Source: Anthracocystis setariae (taxonomy: Eukaryota > Basidiomycota > Ustilaginomycetes > Ustilaginales > Ustilaginaceae). From it: a stretch of 64,000 nt of DNA. Made by a program: the position numbers and the translations under genes. The stretch lies in NCBI GenBank assembly GCA_928724745.1, contig CAKMXJ010000007.1, positions 682,001 to 746,000 of the forward strand, read 5' to 3'. How positions within the stretch are numbered: position 1 is the first letter of the stretch; the number at the start of each line of letters is the position of its first letter. Positions 19,070 through 32,749 of the stretch are shown here, one piece after another. The notes under the pieces are model-generated. The model was not told the origin of the DNA, did not search any database, and saw nothing but the letters and a program-made list of their open reading frames with translations.

Positions 19070-21310
19070 ATGTCACTGACTACAGTGGTGACCGTGCCTG
19101 TCACCGTCACTGCGAGTCGGTCCATCGTCGTAGTCACCTCGACAATCCCCGCGGTCGATCTTCCGTCAATCACCGGCAGCTCCACAGCCTCCGCTTCGAC
19201 TTCAAACGCGGCTGGTAGCTCTAGCATTTCCTCTTCGGGGAGCGGAAACAGTGGCTCGTCTGATGTAGCCTCGCCGACCAATGGCTCTTCCTCATCTTCT
19301 TCCACTTCCAACAACGACGTGACGCCAATCGGTGCCATCGTTGGTGGCTCCGTCGGAGGCGTCGCTCTCATCGCCTTGCTTTGTGTGCTCGCCTACTTGA
19401 TGAAGAGGCGCGCCAAAGCAAAGAGGTCTGCGAGTCCCTTCCCAGACGAAGAGGACGAAAAGGGTCCCTCCGTCATTGCAGGTTTGCCTCCTAATCCTTC
19501 CAGCACCCAGCTGCGTCCCGGTTCAGGCAGCTATCGCAACTCTGTCATCATGACCGATTCCGCTTCTGCAGTTCCACTTCTCGGTACCGGTGCCTCACTT
19601 CACGGCAATTCTCACAACCACGGCGCTTTCTCATCTGACACTCGCTCTTTGCACAGGCAAAGGCCTTCGAACGCATCTCTTGCGCCAAGTTACCTGATGG
19701 GCTCAACCGGGTCGTATCCCCACTCTCAATCTCACGGCAATCAATTTGCACAGCCTGTATCTGCTGCCCACCATCCCAACGCTGACCATGCTGCCGCGTT
19801 GACCGGAGGCTATCCGGACGTCCATCGCACGGCCTTTTATGAACCGTACATGCCACCTGGAGTCGGTGCTCGCTCTCGACCTGTGTCTGGAATTGTAGCT
19901 GGGTCGGCGGCAGCTGCTTACCAAGCTGGGGGTGCCTTCGCTGGCCTTTCTGGCCCTTCCGAGAACTCCTTGCTCCAACAGGGCGGCCCCATTGTTGCCA
20001 GCCTTCCCATGGGAGCAGCACCTGCTGACTACGTTGCAAGAAGCGAAGCTGCACGTTTGAACGGCCTTCCTCAAGGTTCCATGGTGACAGGGAACGCTGT
20101 CTGGTCTGTTCCGTCTTCGGAAATTGCCGGCAATCCTCGACGAGGTTCTCAATCAAGCGCTCTGAGCATGCTCAAAGCCCCATCCCAACCTTCGGAGAGG
20201 TTTGATGCATCTGCAGCCGAAGTGGACAGCATGCAACGGAGAGCCCCTCCAGCAGCTGGTCTTCCTGGTCAGCAATCCAATTTGAACACCATTCCTGGGT
20301 CTGTAGCAGCATCTGAGATCGCAAGCGACCATCGCCATATGATGCATTCGGGCGCGTTCAGCAACCAGGGCAATCACAGCCAACCTCCTAGACTGCCATC
20401 CATCCCCGTATCGAGTCCCCTTATCTTGCAAGATGGCAACGCTTTCGCGCCACATCCCGCTGCCGATAGCTCGCTGGCATCACGGCTGACGTCCGGACCC
20501 GCCACAGACACTCTGGGTTCGATCGAACCTTCCACCGGCACGTTCAACAGTGATGGTACCTACAACACTTATACTGGCGCGGCTGAGGGCCAGCTGCGTG
20601 TTGTCGGATCTTCCGATGTCAATGGCCCACCAACGATTGCCGAGGAAGATGCTCAGACCCGAGTTGGTCTAGGGGACACGAGTCATGCCTCAAGAAATGG
20701 TGGATACGGCGTCGAAGCTCAAGATCATTCCAGATTCAATGTTGCGGGCAGACGAATGGGTCAGCATTCTGCCAACAACAGCACAGCAAGCATCAACAAG
20801 ACTGGTAGCCGGATGATCGAGATGCTCGACGTTGATGAGCAACCCGACGTTCCTGCTAGTGTGACTGGACCTGACGAGCCGCCGAAGCAATCCACTTCAG
20901 CACCCAGACCATCTTTCTGGAAGGAGCGAACAAGGTCATCGCAATCCCTGTCCAAGGTGATGCGCAACTCGCCTCGCATCCATGCTAGTGGGCTGTCAGT
21001 TGATCGCTCGCCTGCGCTCAGCGCCAGTGGTTCTCGAATAGGTGGGACTGACTCGCCTCGCTCCAAGGGCGTACTGGCGCGTGCTGCTGAGCCTGAGCTA
21101 CTTCCGCCTCTGGATCTCGGTGGATCGGTGACTTCTGGTGTCGATCATACTGATGAATCACCCAGCGGAGAACGAGAGATGTGGAAAGACTCTGCCAAGT
21201 CCAAGCAGGTCAGTACGCTTCGAAAATGGACGAGGAGGAAGGGCGGGCGCAACGGGACCAAAGCCAATGGCACCAACAAAGAGATCGACGTGGACCAGCT
21301 CTTCAGGTAA
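19070..21310 (+). CDS. Single-span membrane protein, Ser/Thr-rich ectodomain, 746 aa
   Basis: Not recognised by name. Residues 1-85 are rich in Ser, Thr and Val with no clear cleavable signal. Residues ~88-113 (IGAIVGGSVGGVALIALLCV) form a single membrane span of the Gly-zipper SKG6/Axl2/Mid2 style, followed by the basic stop-transfer stretch MKRRAKAKR. The remaining ~630 residues are a low-complexity, Ser/Pro/Gly-rich cytoplasmic tail ending in a basic patch (LRKWTRRKGGR). The layout suggests a cell-surface sensor or polarity/wall-stress protein, by architecture only. The ATG at 19070 is preceded by a typical TCATC context. One exon. A protein of the same plan lies 2.6 kb downstream. Confidence 0.6.
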   Translation: MSLTTVVTVPVTVTASRSIVVVTSTIPAVDLPSITGSSTASASTSNAAGSSSISSSGSGNSGSSDVASPTNGSSSSSSTSNNDVTPIGAIVGGSVGGVALIALLCVLAYLMKRRAKAKRSASPFPDEEDEKGPSVIAGLPPNPSSTQLRPGSGSYRNSVIMTDSASAVPLLGTGASLHGNSHNHGAFSSDTRSLHRQRPSNASLAPSYLMGSTGSYPHSQSHGNQFAQPVSAAHHPNADHAAALTGGYPDVHRTAFYEPYMPPGVGARSRPVSGIVAGSAAAAYQAGGAFAGLSGPSENSLLQQGGPIVASLPMGAAPADYVARSEAARLNGLPQGSMVTGNAVWSVPSSEIAGNPRRGSQSSALSMLKAPSQPSERFDASAAEVDSMQRRAPPAAGLPGQQSNLNTIPGSVAASEIASDHRHMMHSGAFSNQGNHSQPPRLPSIPVSSPLILQDGNAFAPHPAADSSLASRLTSGPATDTLGSIEPSTGTFNSDGTYNTYTGAAEGQLRVVGSSDVNGPPTIAEEDAQTRVGLGDTSHASRNGGYGVEAQDHSRFNVAGRRMGQHSANNSTASINKTGSRMIEMLDVDEQPDVPASVTGPDEPPKQSTSAPRPSFWKERTRSSQSLSKVMRNSPRIHASGLSVDRSPALSASGSRIGGTDSPRSKGVLARAAEPELLPPLDLGGSVTSGVDHTDESPSGEREMWKDSAKSKQVSTLRKWTRRKGGRNGTKANGTNKEIDVDQLFR

Positions 21311-22862
21311 ATTTGCGGTGAAGCTGGCTCAAGTTGACTGGTTGCCGTGTTCACGTAGGACAGTGGTACGACATCTTTACGTAGCGTGCGCGGCTAGTTC
21401 GAGAAGGCTAGATTTGACGTTGTACAACTTGACATGTATGCTCGACAAGATTGCGCCTCTTGAGTGTTGCTTCAGGTAGTGCACGTGGCATCTGACTCGA
21501 AAGGAAGAGCATTCTGCTGTATCATAGTATAGCCTCGCTATCAGTGTCACTAGGGTCCATCATCTGGGCAGACTGACACATTCCACTATACAGTCACGTG
21601 AAGAGGACTGGATTGACGGGGCTGAGATCTGGCTACTCGCATCAATGTGTGTGCTTGGATTGAGTTGATGGCAGAAAGTGGTGGGCGACGATCTGTCAGA
21701 CAAGATCAAGGCCGAGATGACAAGGTTAGAATTGCAAGTTGGCGTTCAATGGATCACGGTATCAGCCAGATGTTGGGATCACTTGCAGGCAAGCATCAGG
21801 TTGGGAGGGGAATGGAGGTGTGGCTTGGATGAACGGTGACCGCGCAGTCGAGTATGGGTTACTGCAGGATGGGGGAACGTGAAGGAGTGAATTGAATTTT
21901 CAGTTTGCAAATCAACGCAGCTCCCCGACCAAGGCTGTGTTTTCGGGTAGAGTACTGTAACTGTGGCTGTCGTTGATACGTCCATCCCTCTTTGGCCAAA
22001 TTTTGTGAAGTTCACACTCCTGTACAGTACAGTACTTGGTGCTCACCGATTGACGAGAGCATTGTGGGGTAAGAGGTCTGACAGATAAAGAAACGGCTGA
22101 CTGCGACTTGGCGGGACAAAGCAAGCGATGTCAAACAAAACAAACAAAAAAAAATCAAGCTTGGATGAGCGAAGCAACCCGATTACAGGGATAGCGTGAG
22201 TACTACAAAGTACACTCGTGTGCGATGCTGTTGAAGAGTAGATGAAGGGGAGACCAGTCGAGCTTGTGCAAGGCAGAGCAACGTCAGCCAAGAATCTTGA
22301 GGTGATTTCGAAAGGTTTGAACGCTCTGCGTGGGTATCAACGCTGCGCATGAGGAGCCAATCAAGTCTAAGACAGACCCTGAAATCGATCGTCAAGCCGT
22401 AATCAAGTAGTTAATCTATTTGGTATTGAGTCTGCAAGGTTGCTATACAGGATTACAAAAGGCGGAGTTTACGAGTTGAGTTGGAGCAGTACGCGACGCT
22501 ACAGTGCTGTTCTGCACTGCTTCGAACACACAGAGTATGCACTGTTTTCGCATGGTCTTCCCAGACGGCATGGCTTGACAGAATGAGATGGAGAGAGGGA
22601 TAGAGAGAGGGTTAAGAGAGAGCAAGCAAGGGTGGGTAGTCACTGAACCATCACTGTCTGTGTCAGCCGGCACGAAGCCGATCGAGCATCAACACCGCAA
22701 GTGCCTCATACAGTACTGTACTGTATATCCTTCTACAACAGAATTTTTGTCAGCCTGGATATGAGAGCAGAAGGAGAACAACTTCAGCATCAAATGTACT
22801 GTGTCAGACTGTACTACAGTACCGTAGATCGTGAAGCTACACAGTGACTGTGTTGATGAACT

Positions 22863-22863
<1 letters not shown>

Positions 22864-22916
<53 letters not shown>

Positions 22917-22925
22917 TCTTTCTTT
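22864..22925. repeat. T32 run with (CTTTTT)n tail
   Basis: Thirty-two consecutive T (22864-22895) followed by CTTTT/CTTTTT/CTTT units, a pure pyrimidine tract of about 85 bases. Read on the minus strand it is an A-rich tail preceded by AAAAG units. Confidence 0.9.
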
Positions 22926-23453
22926 CCTTTTTTCCCTCCCTTTTCTAGTGTTGGTTTCAAGATTTGAATTGGAAGAGGAAGGGCGTGCCTGCCTAACTTG
23001 ACTCGATTCAAATTATAGGTAGAGAGTCATAGTAGAGTAGTTGGGATTTCATGCAGCTCCATGCACGCTCAAAATCGTCGCTTAGACCATTTTATTCTTT
23101 ACAGTATTCTGTTGGTGCGAGGCGGCACAGCAAACAAGTGGCTGTAGTAGTGGGGGCCAGATCGCGTCAATTTTGCCGAACTTCATGTCCCTAGGGAAGA
23201 AATCGTGAGATAACAAAAAAAACAAAAAAAAACCAAAAAGATGGCGGGCTTGTTTCAGGCAGAAAGAGAGAGAACCCTGAATGACCCTTTGCCCCTCTTG
23301 GTCGATCTCCCCTATCCTGTCAGCGTCGAGCTGTGGGAATCGCACGTTGTGGTTCTGAATTTGGTATTTTTGGTATTATTTTGACTGTATGTGTGTCGAG
23401 ATCGCACCAAGCTGCCGGTGCTATTTCACACTTGGATTGTTTGGGATCCCGTG

Positions 23454-23454
<1 letters not shown>

Positions 23455-23488
<34 letters not shown>
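23455..23488. repeat. (CT)n microsatellite
   Basis: About 16 CT units in the likely promoter or 5' leader of the membrane-protein gene at 23921. Confidence 0.85.
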
Positions 23489-23492
<4 letters not shown>

Positions 23493-23920
23493 GGCTGTGC
23501 TTGGCTCTCTACAGTCACGCCAACAGTAGCACAATAACATCCGCCGCGGCCAGCAGCAGTGCAAGTCGCACAGTACAGCTCAGCACAGCACAGCACAGCA
23601 TAGCACAGTAGCGACACTGTCCAACCCTCTCTCCCTTTTCTTGTCCCTCCTGCGCTCACCTCCTCTGCCTCTTGCTTCTTCGCAGCTCCTCCTCCTCATC
23701 CCACCTCCTCCTCCTCGTCGTCTCCATCATTCCGGCCCTTTGAACATCATCGCCTGACCGTCGTCGCTTCTCTGCTGCGTCCATCTCGCCACGGTCGGAT
23801 CACATCCACGGATTGCAGCAGATCCCACCAACCACCAACACAGAACCACCTTCTCCACTACATCATTCGCCTTCTCGTCCGATTTGCTTGTCCATCTTTT
23901 GCCACCATCGTCCAGTCAAC

Positions 23921-25879
23921 ATGCGCTTCGTTTCTCGTCTCGGCCTTTTGGCCCTCCTACTCGCGCTTGCACAGTTCGCCAGTGCAGCATCCGTGGTCGT
24001 CACTCAAGTGTCATGTAACTACCTCTACTTTACCTTGACGCTGACTAGTGCCGAGGCGCGCGCTGCCAATTATATGGGTGTATACCTTGGCACCGTCACC
24101 AATTCCGACACCGAGATTTCTGAGGTCGGCTTCAACAGCGTCTACACCAATGCGCTCACCTATCAGTGGTACGCTCCATTCTTTGCCAACATTCCCACCA
24201 TCACTTCCGGTCCTCAACAGGTCTCCTTCCGTCTGCTCGATGCGAACGAGGATCCCATCGCCGCTTACCCTGCTATCACCCAGACCGTCAACTTCCAGTG
24301 TGGTACCACCGTCACCCAGACCACCGCCGCCCCCGCCGCCACTGCCACATCCACCGGCGGTTCCAACAACAACACCAACGGCACCACCACTACCAATGGA
24401 AACTCCAACAGCAACAGTGATGCCAGCTCCACCAGTTCGGGCTCGTCGTCCAACACTGGTGCCATCGCTGGCGGTGTTGTCGGTGGCATTGGCGCGCTCG
24501 TCGCCGTTGGCATCATCGCATTCTGTTTCAACCGCAAGAAGAAGAGGCAGCGTGCGCAACAGACCCGCCTCCGCAACAACGAAGCCGACGAAGCCGCCTT
24601 CCGTGCTCCCAACAACGATTCGACCGCTTCGCTCGGAACTGTCCCCGAGACCGTCAACACGCCCATGATGCGCGACATTTCCTCCAAGAATGTCTTTTCC
24701 GACACCGCCACCTCGGGAGCACTTTCAGGCACCTCGACTCAGTTTACTGCCGTTCACAACAACGCCGGCTCTGCTTCGTCCAAGCGGTCGGGTGATGGTG
24801 TGGCGGCTGGTTCCGCAGCAGCAGCAGCAGCAGCTGCCATTGCTGCTCGCAAGGCTTCCCGTGAACAGCCGCGCGGCCGATCGTTCAGCCACGCTTCAGA
24901 TCGCCGCCCTTCATCCGAATTCTCCAAGGACGATCCCACTCCATCGTCGCAGGTTCCTCCTCCCGTTCCTGCTCTTCCTGCCAAGGATCCTCAGCCCGTC
25001 AACACAATCAACAGCGTGCAGCCTGCTCAGTATTCACCTTCTCCTGCTACTTCGGTTCCACACGCTTCTTCGCCGCTCTCACCTACGAGCCCCAGGAAAA
25101 GCCCATCTGGCGCACCGGTGGCTGCAAGTGCCGCGGCTGCCGCTGCCATTTCGTCGGCTGCGGCGTCCGAGTCGACTGACCGCGCCGACAAGACCAAGAC
25201 TAGTAGGTGGGGCTTCAAGCGCGCCCCCAAGGACGTCCCTTCTCCCACGAGCAAGCTTCCTTATCCAAGTGCCGTGCCTGAACCGAACGCGATGCCCGAG
25301 CCATCTTCCGACATTGCTCCGGTAGCTACTTCTGCGCCATCGCCGCAAAAGCCCAAAGTCGAGCCTCCTGCTTCGCCATCACGTTCGTTCAACGTGGTTC
25401 ACAAGCCTGTTGCTTCGCCCGTGTCCGTCTCTGGTCCAAACAGCGCCTCGCTTTCGCCCAGTGACAACCGCGCTGCCGCATTTTCTCCACGATCTGGACC
25501 GGCGACTCCGGCGGGTTCGACTGGGGGCAACAACTACTCGCGTGCGCCTTCGGTCGCGTCCATGTCGGCTGGGTTTGCGGATGCACCACCTCTGCCCTCT
25601 GGTGCGGCTTCGGCTGCGTCTGTGCCAGTAGGTGACAACATGGCGGGTATCGGTGCGGGACGATCGTTTGCCGCGTCAAGTGGAAACTCGACCAAATGGC
25701 ATCAGCAGAGTTACAACATCATGCCCAACTTTAGTCACAGGGCGTTGGCGAGGTCGACGCAGCTGGATGAGGACTTGATTTTCGGGCATTTGGGCATGGG
25801 CTTGAATCCTCCGCCAGGTCCAGCGGGCAACGGAAGCGAGACGGGCAGCTCCAAGAGTAGGACTGATCCTTTCGCCTAA
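23921..25879 (+). CDS. Type I single-span membrane protein, 652 aa
   Basis: Not recognised by name. The ATG at 23921 starts a clear signal peptide (MRFVSRLGLLALLLALAQF, likely cut after ASA). A ~115-residue ectodomain follows with two conserved-looking cysteines (VSCNYLYFTLT and VNFQCGTT), then a Ser/Thr/Asn-rich stalk, a Gly-rich span (GAIAGGVVGGIGALVAVGII) and a basic stop FNRKKKRQR. The ~420-residue tail is Ser/Pro/Ala-rich with repeated SPSP-type sites and ends SKSRTDPFA. The architecture matches wall or surface sensors of the Mid2/Wsc/SKG6 kind, but I cannot assign a family for the ectodomain. The frame extends upstream to a TTG; 23921 is the first ATG and gives the signal peptide. Confidence 0.65.
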   Translation: MRFVSRLGLLALLLALAQFASAASVVVTQVSCNYLYFTLTLTSAEARAANYMGVYLGTVTNSDTEISEVGFNSVYTNALTYQWYAPFFANIPTITSGPQQVSFRLLDANEDPIAAYPAITQTVNFQCGTTVTQTTAAPAATATSTGGSNNNTNGTTTTNGNSNSNSDASSTSSGSSSNTGAIAGGVVGGIGALVAVGIIAFCFNRKKKRQRAQQTRLRNNEADEAAFRAPNNDSTASLGTVPETVNTPMMRDISSKNVFSDTATSGALSGTSTQFTAVHNNAGSASSKRSGDGVAAGSAAAAAAAAIAARKASREQPRGRSFSHASDRRPSSEFSKDDPTPSSQVPPPVPALPAKDPQPVNTINSVQPAQYSPSPATSVPHASSPLSPTSPRKSPSGAPVAASAAAAAAISSAAASESTDRADKTKTSRWGFKRAPKDVPSPTSKLPYPSAVPEPNAMPEPSSDIAPVATSAPSPQKPKVEPPASPSRSFNVVHKPVASPVSVSGPNSASLSPSDNRAAAFSPRSGPATPAGSTGGNNYSRAPSVASMSAGFADAPPLPSGAASAASVPVGDNMAGIGAGRSFAASSGNSTKWHQQSYNIMPNFSHRALARSTQLDEDLIFGHLGMGLNPPPGPAGNGSETGSSKSRTDPFA

Positions 25880-26275
25880 CTGCTCCAAACACTCTTTTGA
25901 TGCCCACAGATGTAGCAGTCTCGATCCTCTGTCGCATCTAGTTGCCGATTCGCTTTCGATTTCCTCATGTCTTGCTAGCAGAACAATATGTTTGTTTCGT
26001 TCGTTTGCCACAGTTCAGCCAGTCGGTTGACTTTGATTGTCTTTCTTTCTTTTTTGTCTATAGCCATTTTAGTGTGTTTTGCATTGCTGACATTGTTGTG
26101 CTCAGAGGGGTGTGGGGCGATTGGGCTGCGTGTGTGCAGTGAGTGAAAGGATGGTTGGAGCGATGGGGGCACGGGTGGGGAAGGGGTTTGGATGCGATGG
26201 GAGCCTTACGGATGAGTTACAGTGGGGTTGGATAAGGGTGAACAACACGAATGGACAAAGGCATCGAGGATTTGA
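25880..26275. other. Convergent intergenic region
   Basis: Shared 3' region between the membrane-protein gene and the AT-hook gene, ~400 bases. Nothing else seen. Confidence 0.5.
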
Positions 26276-27799
26276 TCAATTCTTTTGTGCCAAGCGGAGG
26301 TAGGAAGCGAGGGCGGGGTCGAGGTCATGTTTGAAGTTGGTGATGGAGAGGGAGGTGTCAGGCTTGAGGTTTGGGGGCCAATCTGAGGTGCCACCTGTTT
26401 TGATGGCTTTTCTTTGACGTTTCAGCCGACTGATTTCGGCTTGTTTGCGTTCGAGTTGGGAAGTTTGATGTTGGAGTGTTTGCGACAGGTCTACAATCTG
26501 TTCTGCTTCTGGTAGGAGCATTGACTCGAGTTCACCCTGGACAAGAAAAGCGCAAAGAGACAGAGCATGGAAGGCGTCAGTCTGTGAATGATGGGGTTGG
26601 TAGGTGAAAGGGTGGGAAAGAGCAAGGTTACTTACGATCTCGGCATTCATACCCAAACTCATCACATTCACTTTTGCAGTCTCACCGCCTTCGGCTCTGA
26701 GAAGCGAACCTTCTTCCTCCAATCTCCAACTCAACATGCTGCTAGCGAGATCCCTGCTGACAGCACCACTCGAACTGCCCAAAGGGATGCGAGCCAATGG
26801 CGGAACCAAACCTGATTCGAGTTTAGCGTCAATGCGGTTTAACGCTCTTGTGAGAGAGTCTGCCACCATACTGCGAATGTTCTTGGGCATCGAATTGAGC
26901 AACGGAATCGCCGTCCGCCAGATTAGACCGCCTTCGGATGTGACGCATTCGCGCTCTTCCAAGGACAGTCGACGCCATTTGCGCAATCGTTCTTGCTCGC
27001 TAGGCCATCCCTTGCGCTTCTTGGACTTGAGTTGACGCAAACGCTGCTCATCCCCCGAGTCCACACCTTCCTGATCATCGGACAGCGATGGTTCGGACGC
27101 AGACCCGGACGACGATTCTTCACCGTTTAAAAGCGACACGTCCGAGTCATCTGGTTCGGCGGGTTGGATGTGTTGCGATGCAGATTTACTCTTTGGTAGA
27201 CCAATCGAAGTGGTAGGTGGTTTGTTCTTGTTGACGCTTCCCTTTGGTCGACCACGTCGTTTTGGCGCAGTAGCCGACGTGGTTGTCGAGGTTGGAGATG
27301 CTGCGGTCTTGGGAGGTCTGCGCCCAGTTCGAGACGAGATGGTTGAAGCAGCACTGGAAGCTGTATCGGTTCGGGCGGATTTTGGAGGTCGACCACGTCG
27401 CTTTGTCGGCGCGATTGAGTCGGATTGTCCACGAGAAAGCTCTGAGAAAGATACACTGGAATCTGAAGTGATCGGTGCTCTGGCTGCAGGCTTGGCAAGG
27501 ATAGATGTTGGCGGGCGACCTTGGGGTTTGCGGGCAACAGTAGCAGCCGAGGAAGACGTCTCTGCAGCCATGAACGCTCTCATTGCTGGGGTGGTGAGGG
27601 TAGACTTGGCTGGATGACCACGCTTCTTAGATGCAGCAGCCGGAGTTGCAACGGTGGATGCTAGCGACACGTTGGCATAATCGCGAGCTCTTGAAGACGA
27701 GGCTACTGGATGACGAGCAGGGGTAGGAGCGCCTACGGTGGAAGTTAGCGATATGTTGGCGGCGTTTTTACGTGGACGACCACGCGGATTTGATGGCAT
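26276..27799 (-). CDS. AT-hook protein with helical C-terminus, 474 aa
   Basis: Not recognised by name. The ATG at 27799 opens directly with an AT-hook. Exon 1 is 27799-26636 and exon 2 is 26536-26276, joined over a 99-nt intron (GTAAGT donor, CTGAC branch site, TTGTCCAG acceptor). The N-terminal ~210 residues carry five or six AT-hook cores: RGRPRK, RGHPAK, QGRPPT, RRGRPPK, GRRPPK and RRGRPKG. An acidic Ser-rich stretch follows, then a helical region (RLRKWRRLSLEERECVTSEG, LLNSMPKNIRSMVADSL) ending in a coiled coil (TLQHQTSQLERKQAEISRLK). It probably binds AT-rich DNA in the nucleus. It is divergent from the basic/coiled-coil gene at 28137 with a 337-base shared promoter. A chromatin or centromere role is a guess. 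Confidence 0.6.
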   Translation of the reverse strand: MPSNPRGRPRKNAANISLTSTVGAPTPARHPVASSSRARDYANVSLASTVATPAAASKKRGHPAKSTLTTPAMRAFMAAETSSSAATVARKPQGRPPTSILAKPAARAPITSDSSVSFSELSRGQSDSIAPTKRRGRPPKSARTDTASSAASTISSRTGRRPPKTAASPTSTTTSATAPKRRGRPKGSVNKNKPPTTSIGLPKSKSASQHIQPAEPDDSDVSLLNGEESSSGSASEPSLSDDQEGVDSGDEQRLRQLKSKKRKGWPSEQERLRKWRRLSLEERECVTSEGGLIWRTAIPLLNSMPKNIRSMVADSLTRALNRIDAKLESGLVPPLARIPLGSSSGAVSRDLASSMLSWRLEEEGSLLRAEGGETAKVNVMSLGMNAEIVSNLALSHPFTYQPHHSQTDAFHALSLCAFLVQGELESMLLPEAEQIVDLSQTLQHQTSQLERKQAEISRLKRQRKAIKTGGTSDWPPNLKPDTSLSITNFKHDLDPALASYLRLAQKN

Positions 27800-27823
27800 G
27801 GTGGAGCTGGAAGTGTCAGGTGC

Positions 27824-27845
27824 TGCACTGCACTGCACTGCACTG
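27824..27845. repeat. (CACTG)n microsatellite
   Basis: Four tandem CACTG units just upstream of the AT-hook gene ATG, inside the divergent promoter. Confidence 0.8.
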
Positions 27846-28136
27846 GGTTTGTATTTGGGTGATATGGTGTATGAGTGATGGATGGATAGAGCCAAGTGAA
27901 AAGAGGAGCAATGCTGTTAGCAGTGGTCAGCTAGCTGTCAAAGAGTGGAGACAGCAGCTGTGTTGAGGCGCACAAAATACAGTGTAATGCCAATTTATAT
28001 ATTATATGATTTCCACTCTCAGCTCAACGCGTCTCGACGCGCCGTGAGAATTGGGCGCACACAACCTCAACTCGCCTCACTCACTAACTCCATACCCTCG
28101 TTCATCACCATCAAGAGAGCTCAGCAGATCGCCATT

Positions 28137-29630
28137 ATGAGCTCCAAAAGCGGTGCATCCAACACCAACAATGCAGCCGCAGGTCCATCCACACATCGAT
28201 TTGCGGATCGTCGACAGGAGCGTATGAGAGGTGCCGGTACACAAGTGGCCATGCAAAGAGATTTTCAGTTCAAACTTCCGGCTCAAAAAGCAGCACCACC
28301 AACCACAATACCATCCGCCGCAGATGCTTCAACTTCAGTCGACAGCACGGGAGCTCGTAAACCAGCAAGACCTCGAGGTTCAGGATACAAACAGAAACAG
28401 AGAGCTGCTGAGTTGCAACATGTCTCTTCACCGGCATTCGACGACTCGCATAGGTTTGATGCCTCGGCAAGTACCGGTGTAGCTAGGAGGGTGGCCAGGC
28501 CGAGCAATTCCGCTCCGATCAGCAGTACGCCAGCTGCAATTCGAGTGCGCAAACAGCAGATGCAATCGCTTGTGCAAGCAGGTAGCAGTGTCCAGCGAGC
28601 GCCAATGGCGGACGAGGATGATGACAGTCAGATTGGCGATGCGGACGAGTACATGCAGGATGACTGGAACTCAACTCACGCGGCAGCGGCGCAGAGGATG
28701 GATGCCTCGCCAGGCTGGGATGCTGGCATCCAAGACATGGATGAATCGTTGCCCATGATACCTTCCCCTGCTCCATCATCTCATGTCGATGGTTCCGTGA
28801 GACGCATGAGGCCTAGCATCGGAGGTGCAAGTGTCTCTCACCTCAGCATAGCCGACACTCCTTCCAGGCCAGCAGATTCACCAGCGGCGAGAGCAGCACA
28901 GCGTAATCTGGATGCACGTCAACGAAAGAGGCAAGCAAGCCCAGGCGCCGAGCGTCGACAACCAGCTTCTGCTTCAGCACCAAAGAAGAGCGTAAGACCA
29001 CCCAAAAAGACTACAACCCAGTCGCGTGCTTTGATGCAAGAGCCAAGCGAGATGGATGAGACCGTCATGGATCGTACCATGGTCGAGCGACAACGCGGTG
29101 CCCCGCTCGCACCTGCTCGTTCCACTTCCGGCCGCGAATTGCAGAAGCGACTCAAACGAGCTCTCACCCTGGTGTTTTCTGCCTCGGAAGCCACCTCGAA
29201 CGCCGATGATGCTGACCACTCGGCGGCACCACCCACAAAGAAGCGCAAATCCGTCAAGTACCTCAACGACGTCGACATCATCTGGTCCATCGTCGACGAC
29301 GAACTTCGCAGTGCTATCGAGGAACAACCCGCCAAGGCTCCGTTCCTGGCGCTCAAGTCTCTACGCAAATCGGTGCGCTCCAACTTTTTGAACCTCAGCG
29401 AAAAAACCGACACGCGCACCACCCTCATCTCGCAACTCGTCCGCGCCAGGAAGCAGAAGAAGGCTCTGCGCAAACAAGTCTTTTCCACAAGAAGCCAACT
29501 CGCCAGAAACACCGTGGAAGCCAAAGAGAGACAAAAGGAGATGAACGATTGGAGCGTCGAAGTCGCCGACGTCAGCAGAGTCAATACGTTCTTGCTCAAT
29601 CTCAGGAAACATGCTGCTGCTTGGACCTGA
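28137..29630 (+). CDS. Basic nuclear protein with C-terminal coiled coil; possible CENP-U/Ame1-like
   Basis: The ATG at 28137 gives 497 residues in one exon. The first ~330 residues are disordered, Ser/Ala/Arg-rich with acidic patches (MADEDDDSQIGDADEYMQDD) and basic stretches. The C-terminal ~130 residues are ordered: VKYLNDVDIIWSIVDDELRS, a helix ending FLNLSEKTDTRTTLISQLV, then the coiled coil RARKQKKALRKQVFSTRSQL and VSRVNTFLLNLRKHAAAW. That plan of a disordered basic tail, short helical domain and C-terminal coiled coil resembles inner-kinetochore Ame1/CENP-U of other fungi, but I cannot confirm it from memory. It could equally be another chromatin factor. An in-frame ATG at 27987 exists but lies in likely promoter sequence. 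Confidence 0.4.
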   Translation: MSSKSGASNTNNAAAGPSTHRFADRRQERMRGAGTQVAMQRDFQFKLPAQKAAPPTTIPSAADASTSVDSTGARKPARPRGSGYKQKQRAAELQHVSSPAFDDSHRFDASASTGVARRVARPSNSAPISSTPAAIRVRKQQMQSLVQAGSSVQRAPMADEDDDSQIGDADEYMQDDWNSTHAAAAQRMDASPGWDAGIQDMDESLPMIPSPAPSSHVDGSVRRMRPSIGGASVSHLSIADTPSRPADSPAARAAQRNLDARQRKRQASPGAERRQPASASAPKKSVRPPKKTTTQSRALMQEPSEMDETVMDRTMVERQRGAPLAPARSTSGRELQKRLKRALTLVFSASEATSNADDADHSAAPPTKKRKSVKYLNDVDIIWSIVDDELRSAIEEQPAKAPFLALKSLRKSVRSNFLNLSEKTDTRTTLISQLVRARKQKKALRKQVFSTRSQLARNTVEAKERQKEMNDWSVEVADVSRVNTFLLNLRKHAAAWT

Positions 29631-29783
29631 TCCCAACCCCCCCATCATTAGAGTTCGCTGTACGCCCCAATTGGATACCCCCTTCACAGAATGCAGATGC
29701 GAATTTGTCTTTTGGATGCATTGCAGAACAAATTGGAGTGTGTTGATTCCGAATCGTCATTTTGACAGACGTGATATGAATGT

Positions 29784-32749
<2,966 letters not shown>

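Larger units (their letters stand above)
21311..23920. other. 2.6-kb low-complexity intergenic region
   Basis: Holds repeated TACAGTAC motifs (near 21953, 22022-22035, 22709-22725, 22808-22822), a 32-base T run, a CT microsatellite and CAGCA repeats (23578-23600). The last part is probably the 5' leader of the gene at 23921. No ORF or RNA gene supported. Confidence 0.45.
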
